This document shows, one piece after another, positions 4,635-5,175 of a DNA stretch of 5,175 nt. The DNA lies in contig JALOLQ010000140.1 of the NCBI GenBank assembly GCA_025455895.1, forward strand, positions 1 to 5,175. The letters are read 5' to 3'. The notes under the pieces were generated by a model. The model searched no databases. It was not told where the DNA came from and saw only the letters and a list, made by a program, of their open reading frames with translations. Each line of letters opens with the position of its first letter. The stretch's first letter is position 1. Made by a program: the position numbers and the translations under genes. Source of the stretch: Solirubrobacteraceae bacterium. GTDB taxonomy: Bacteria; Actinomycetota; Thermoleophilia; Solirubrobacterales; Solirubrobacteraceae.

Positions 4635-5175
4635 TCAGGCCGTCACCGCCTCGCCGGCCGCGTCCTGGGCGAGCTTCTGGGCCACGTGCGCCGGCACCTC
4701 CTCGTAGCGCAGCAGCTCCATCCCGTAGTCGCCGCGACCACCGGTGATCGAGCGCAGGTCAGGCGCGTAGGTCAGCATCTCGGCCATCGGGACCTCAGCC
4801 CGGACCTCGGTCATCCCTCCGGCGGGCTCCATCCCCTGTGGCCGCCCACGGCGGCTGTTGAGGTCGCCGATCACGTCCCCGACGCAGTCCTCGGGCACCG
4901 CGAGCGTGACGAGCATGATCGGTTCGAGCAGCACCGGCCGCGCGCTGGAGAGGGCCTCCTTCATCGCGATCGAGCCGGCCAGCTTGAACGCCATCTCCGA
5001 GGAGTCCACCGAGTGGTAGGAGCCGTCGACGAGGCGCACGCGCACGCCCTTGACCGGATACCCGCCGACCGGTCCGTGCTGCATCGCCTCACGCACGCCC
5101 TTCTCCACCGCCGGGATGAAGCCGTGCGGGATCACGCCGCCCTTGATCTCGTCGGCGAACTCGAAGTCCTCACCA
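4635..5175 (-). CDS. fusA: Elongation factor G, C-terminal part (domains IV-V), cut by the right edge
   Basis: The visible 179 residues are the end of an EF-G, the ribosomal translocation GTPase; the GTPase domain and domains II-III lie outside the window. The frame enters from base 5175 with GEDFEFADEIKGGVIPHGFI, so the GTG at 5135 is an internal valine and not a start. Domain IV continues with VEKGVREAM and GSYHSVDSSEMAFKLAG; the His encoded at 5015-5013 matches the tip histidine important for translocation. Domain V follows: LLEPIMLVTLAVPEDCVGDV, IGDLNSRRGRPQGMEPAGG, VPMAEMLTYAPDLRSITGGR, and the closing RYEEVPAHVAQKLAQDA. All conserved C-terminal motifs are present and the protein ends normally at TGA 4637-4635. 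The canonical fusA is normally followed by tuf in the str operon. Here a Cys4 protein follows, so this may be an EF-G paralogue (EF-G2 type); the symbol indicates the family. Family assignment is certain, and paralogue status is not. Confidence 0.93.
   Translation of the reverse strand, partial: GEDFEFADEIKGGVIPHGFIPAVEKGVREAMQHGPVGGYPVKGVRVRLVDGSYHSVDSSEMAFKLAGSIAMKEALSSARPVLLEPIMLVTLAVPEDCVGDVIGDLNSRRGRPQGMEPAGGMTEVRAEVPMAEMLTYAPDLRSITGGRGDYGMELLRYEEVPAHVAQKLAQDAAGEAVTA

Noticed and set aside
3584..4747. A 387-codon plus-strand open frame over the Cys4 and EF-G genes
   Set aside because: It is Arg/Leu/His-rich shadow text opposite the EF-G and Cys4 frames, with no motif or ribosome-binding site.
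1..5175. tRNA, rRNA, CRISPR array, transposase, integrase or att-like ends
   Set aside because: I scanned both strands and saw no cloverleaf, regularly spaced repeats, transposase or recombinase motif, or terminal inverted repeats with target duplication.

Overview
The window is compact, very GC-rich (roughly 70% by eye) bacterial DNA with strong codon-position GC bias. Long open frames therefore also occur antisense to real genes. The gene content suggests a high-GC actinobacterium, possibly of the Thermoleophilia/Solirubrobacter type: a secreted choice-of-anchor I protein, a TetR regulator with a leaderless-type promoter, a FAS1 lipoprotein, a stand-alone short RNase HI, and an EF-G beside small lineage-type unknown proteins. 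The taxonomic placement is an inference from gene style only; there is no rRNA in the window.

Layout from left to right. (1) Bases 1-126, minus strand: the first 42 codons of an unidentified gene that leaves the window on the left. (2) 127-186: a 60-bp divergent gap. (3) 187-1836, plus strand: an exported choice-of-anchor I family beta-propeller-like protein, the only plus-strand gene. (4) 1820-2362, minus strand: a TetR-family regulator whose last 17 bp overlap the end of the previous gene convergently. (5) 2363-2519: a regulatory gap with a leaderless-type promoter and candidate operator for the TetR gene, a possible outward plus-strand promoter, a duplicated 15-mer and a 12-bp GC hairpin that probably terminates the next gene. 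(6) 2520-3065, minus strand: a FAS1 (fasciclin) lipoprotein. (7) 3066-3161: its 5' leader, with a good Shine-Dalgarno and a G/C hairpin. (8) 3162-4543, minus strand: a tight group made of a Cys4 zinc-motif protein of unknown function, a 75-residue basic-tailed protein and a short RNase HI; the last two share a GTGA stop/start overlap. (9) 4635-5175, minus strand: the C-terminal end (domains IV-V) of an elongation factor G, cut by the right edge.

Functionally there appear to be two cell-surface or exported proteins (choice-of-anchor I and FAS1), one local transcriptional regulator, and an information-processing cluster (EF-G, Cys4 protein, small basic protein, RNase HI) read on the minus strand. 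No gene of known accessory, defence, mobile or CRISPR type is present. The most interesting unexplained unit is the Cys4 protein plus the basic mini-protein coupled to RNase HI. The TetR/FAS1 intergenic region is the richest in unassigned structure.
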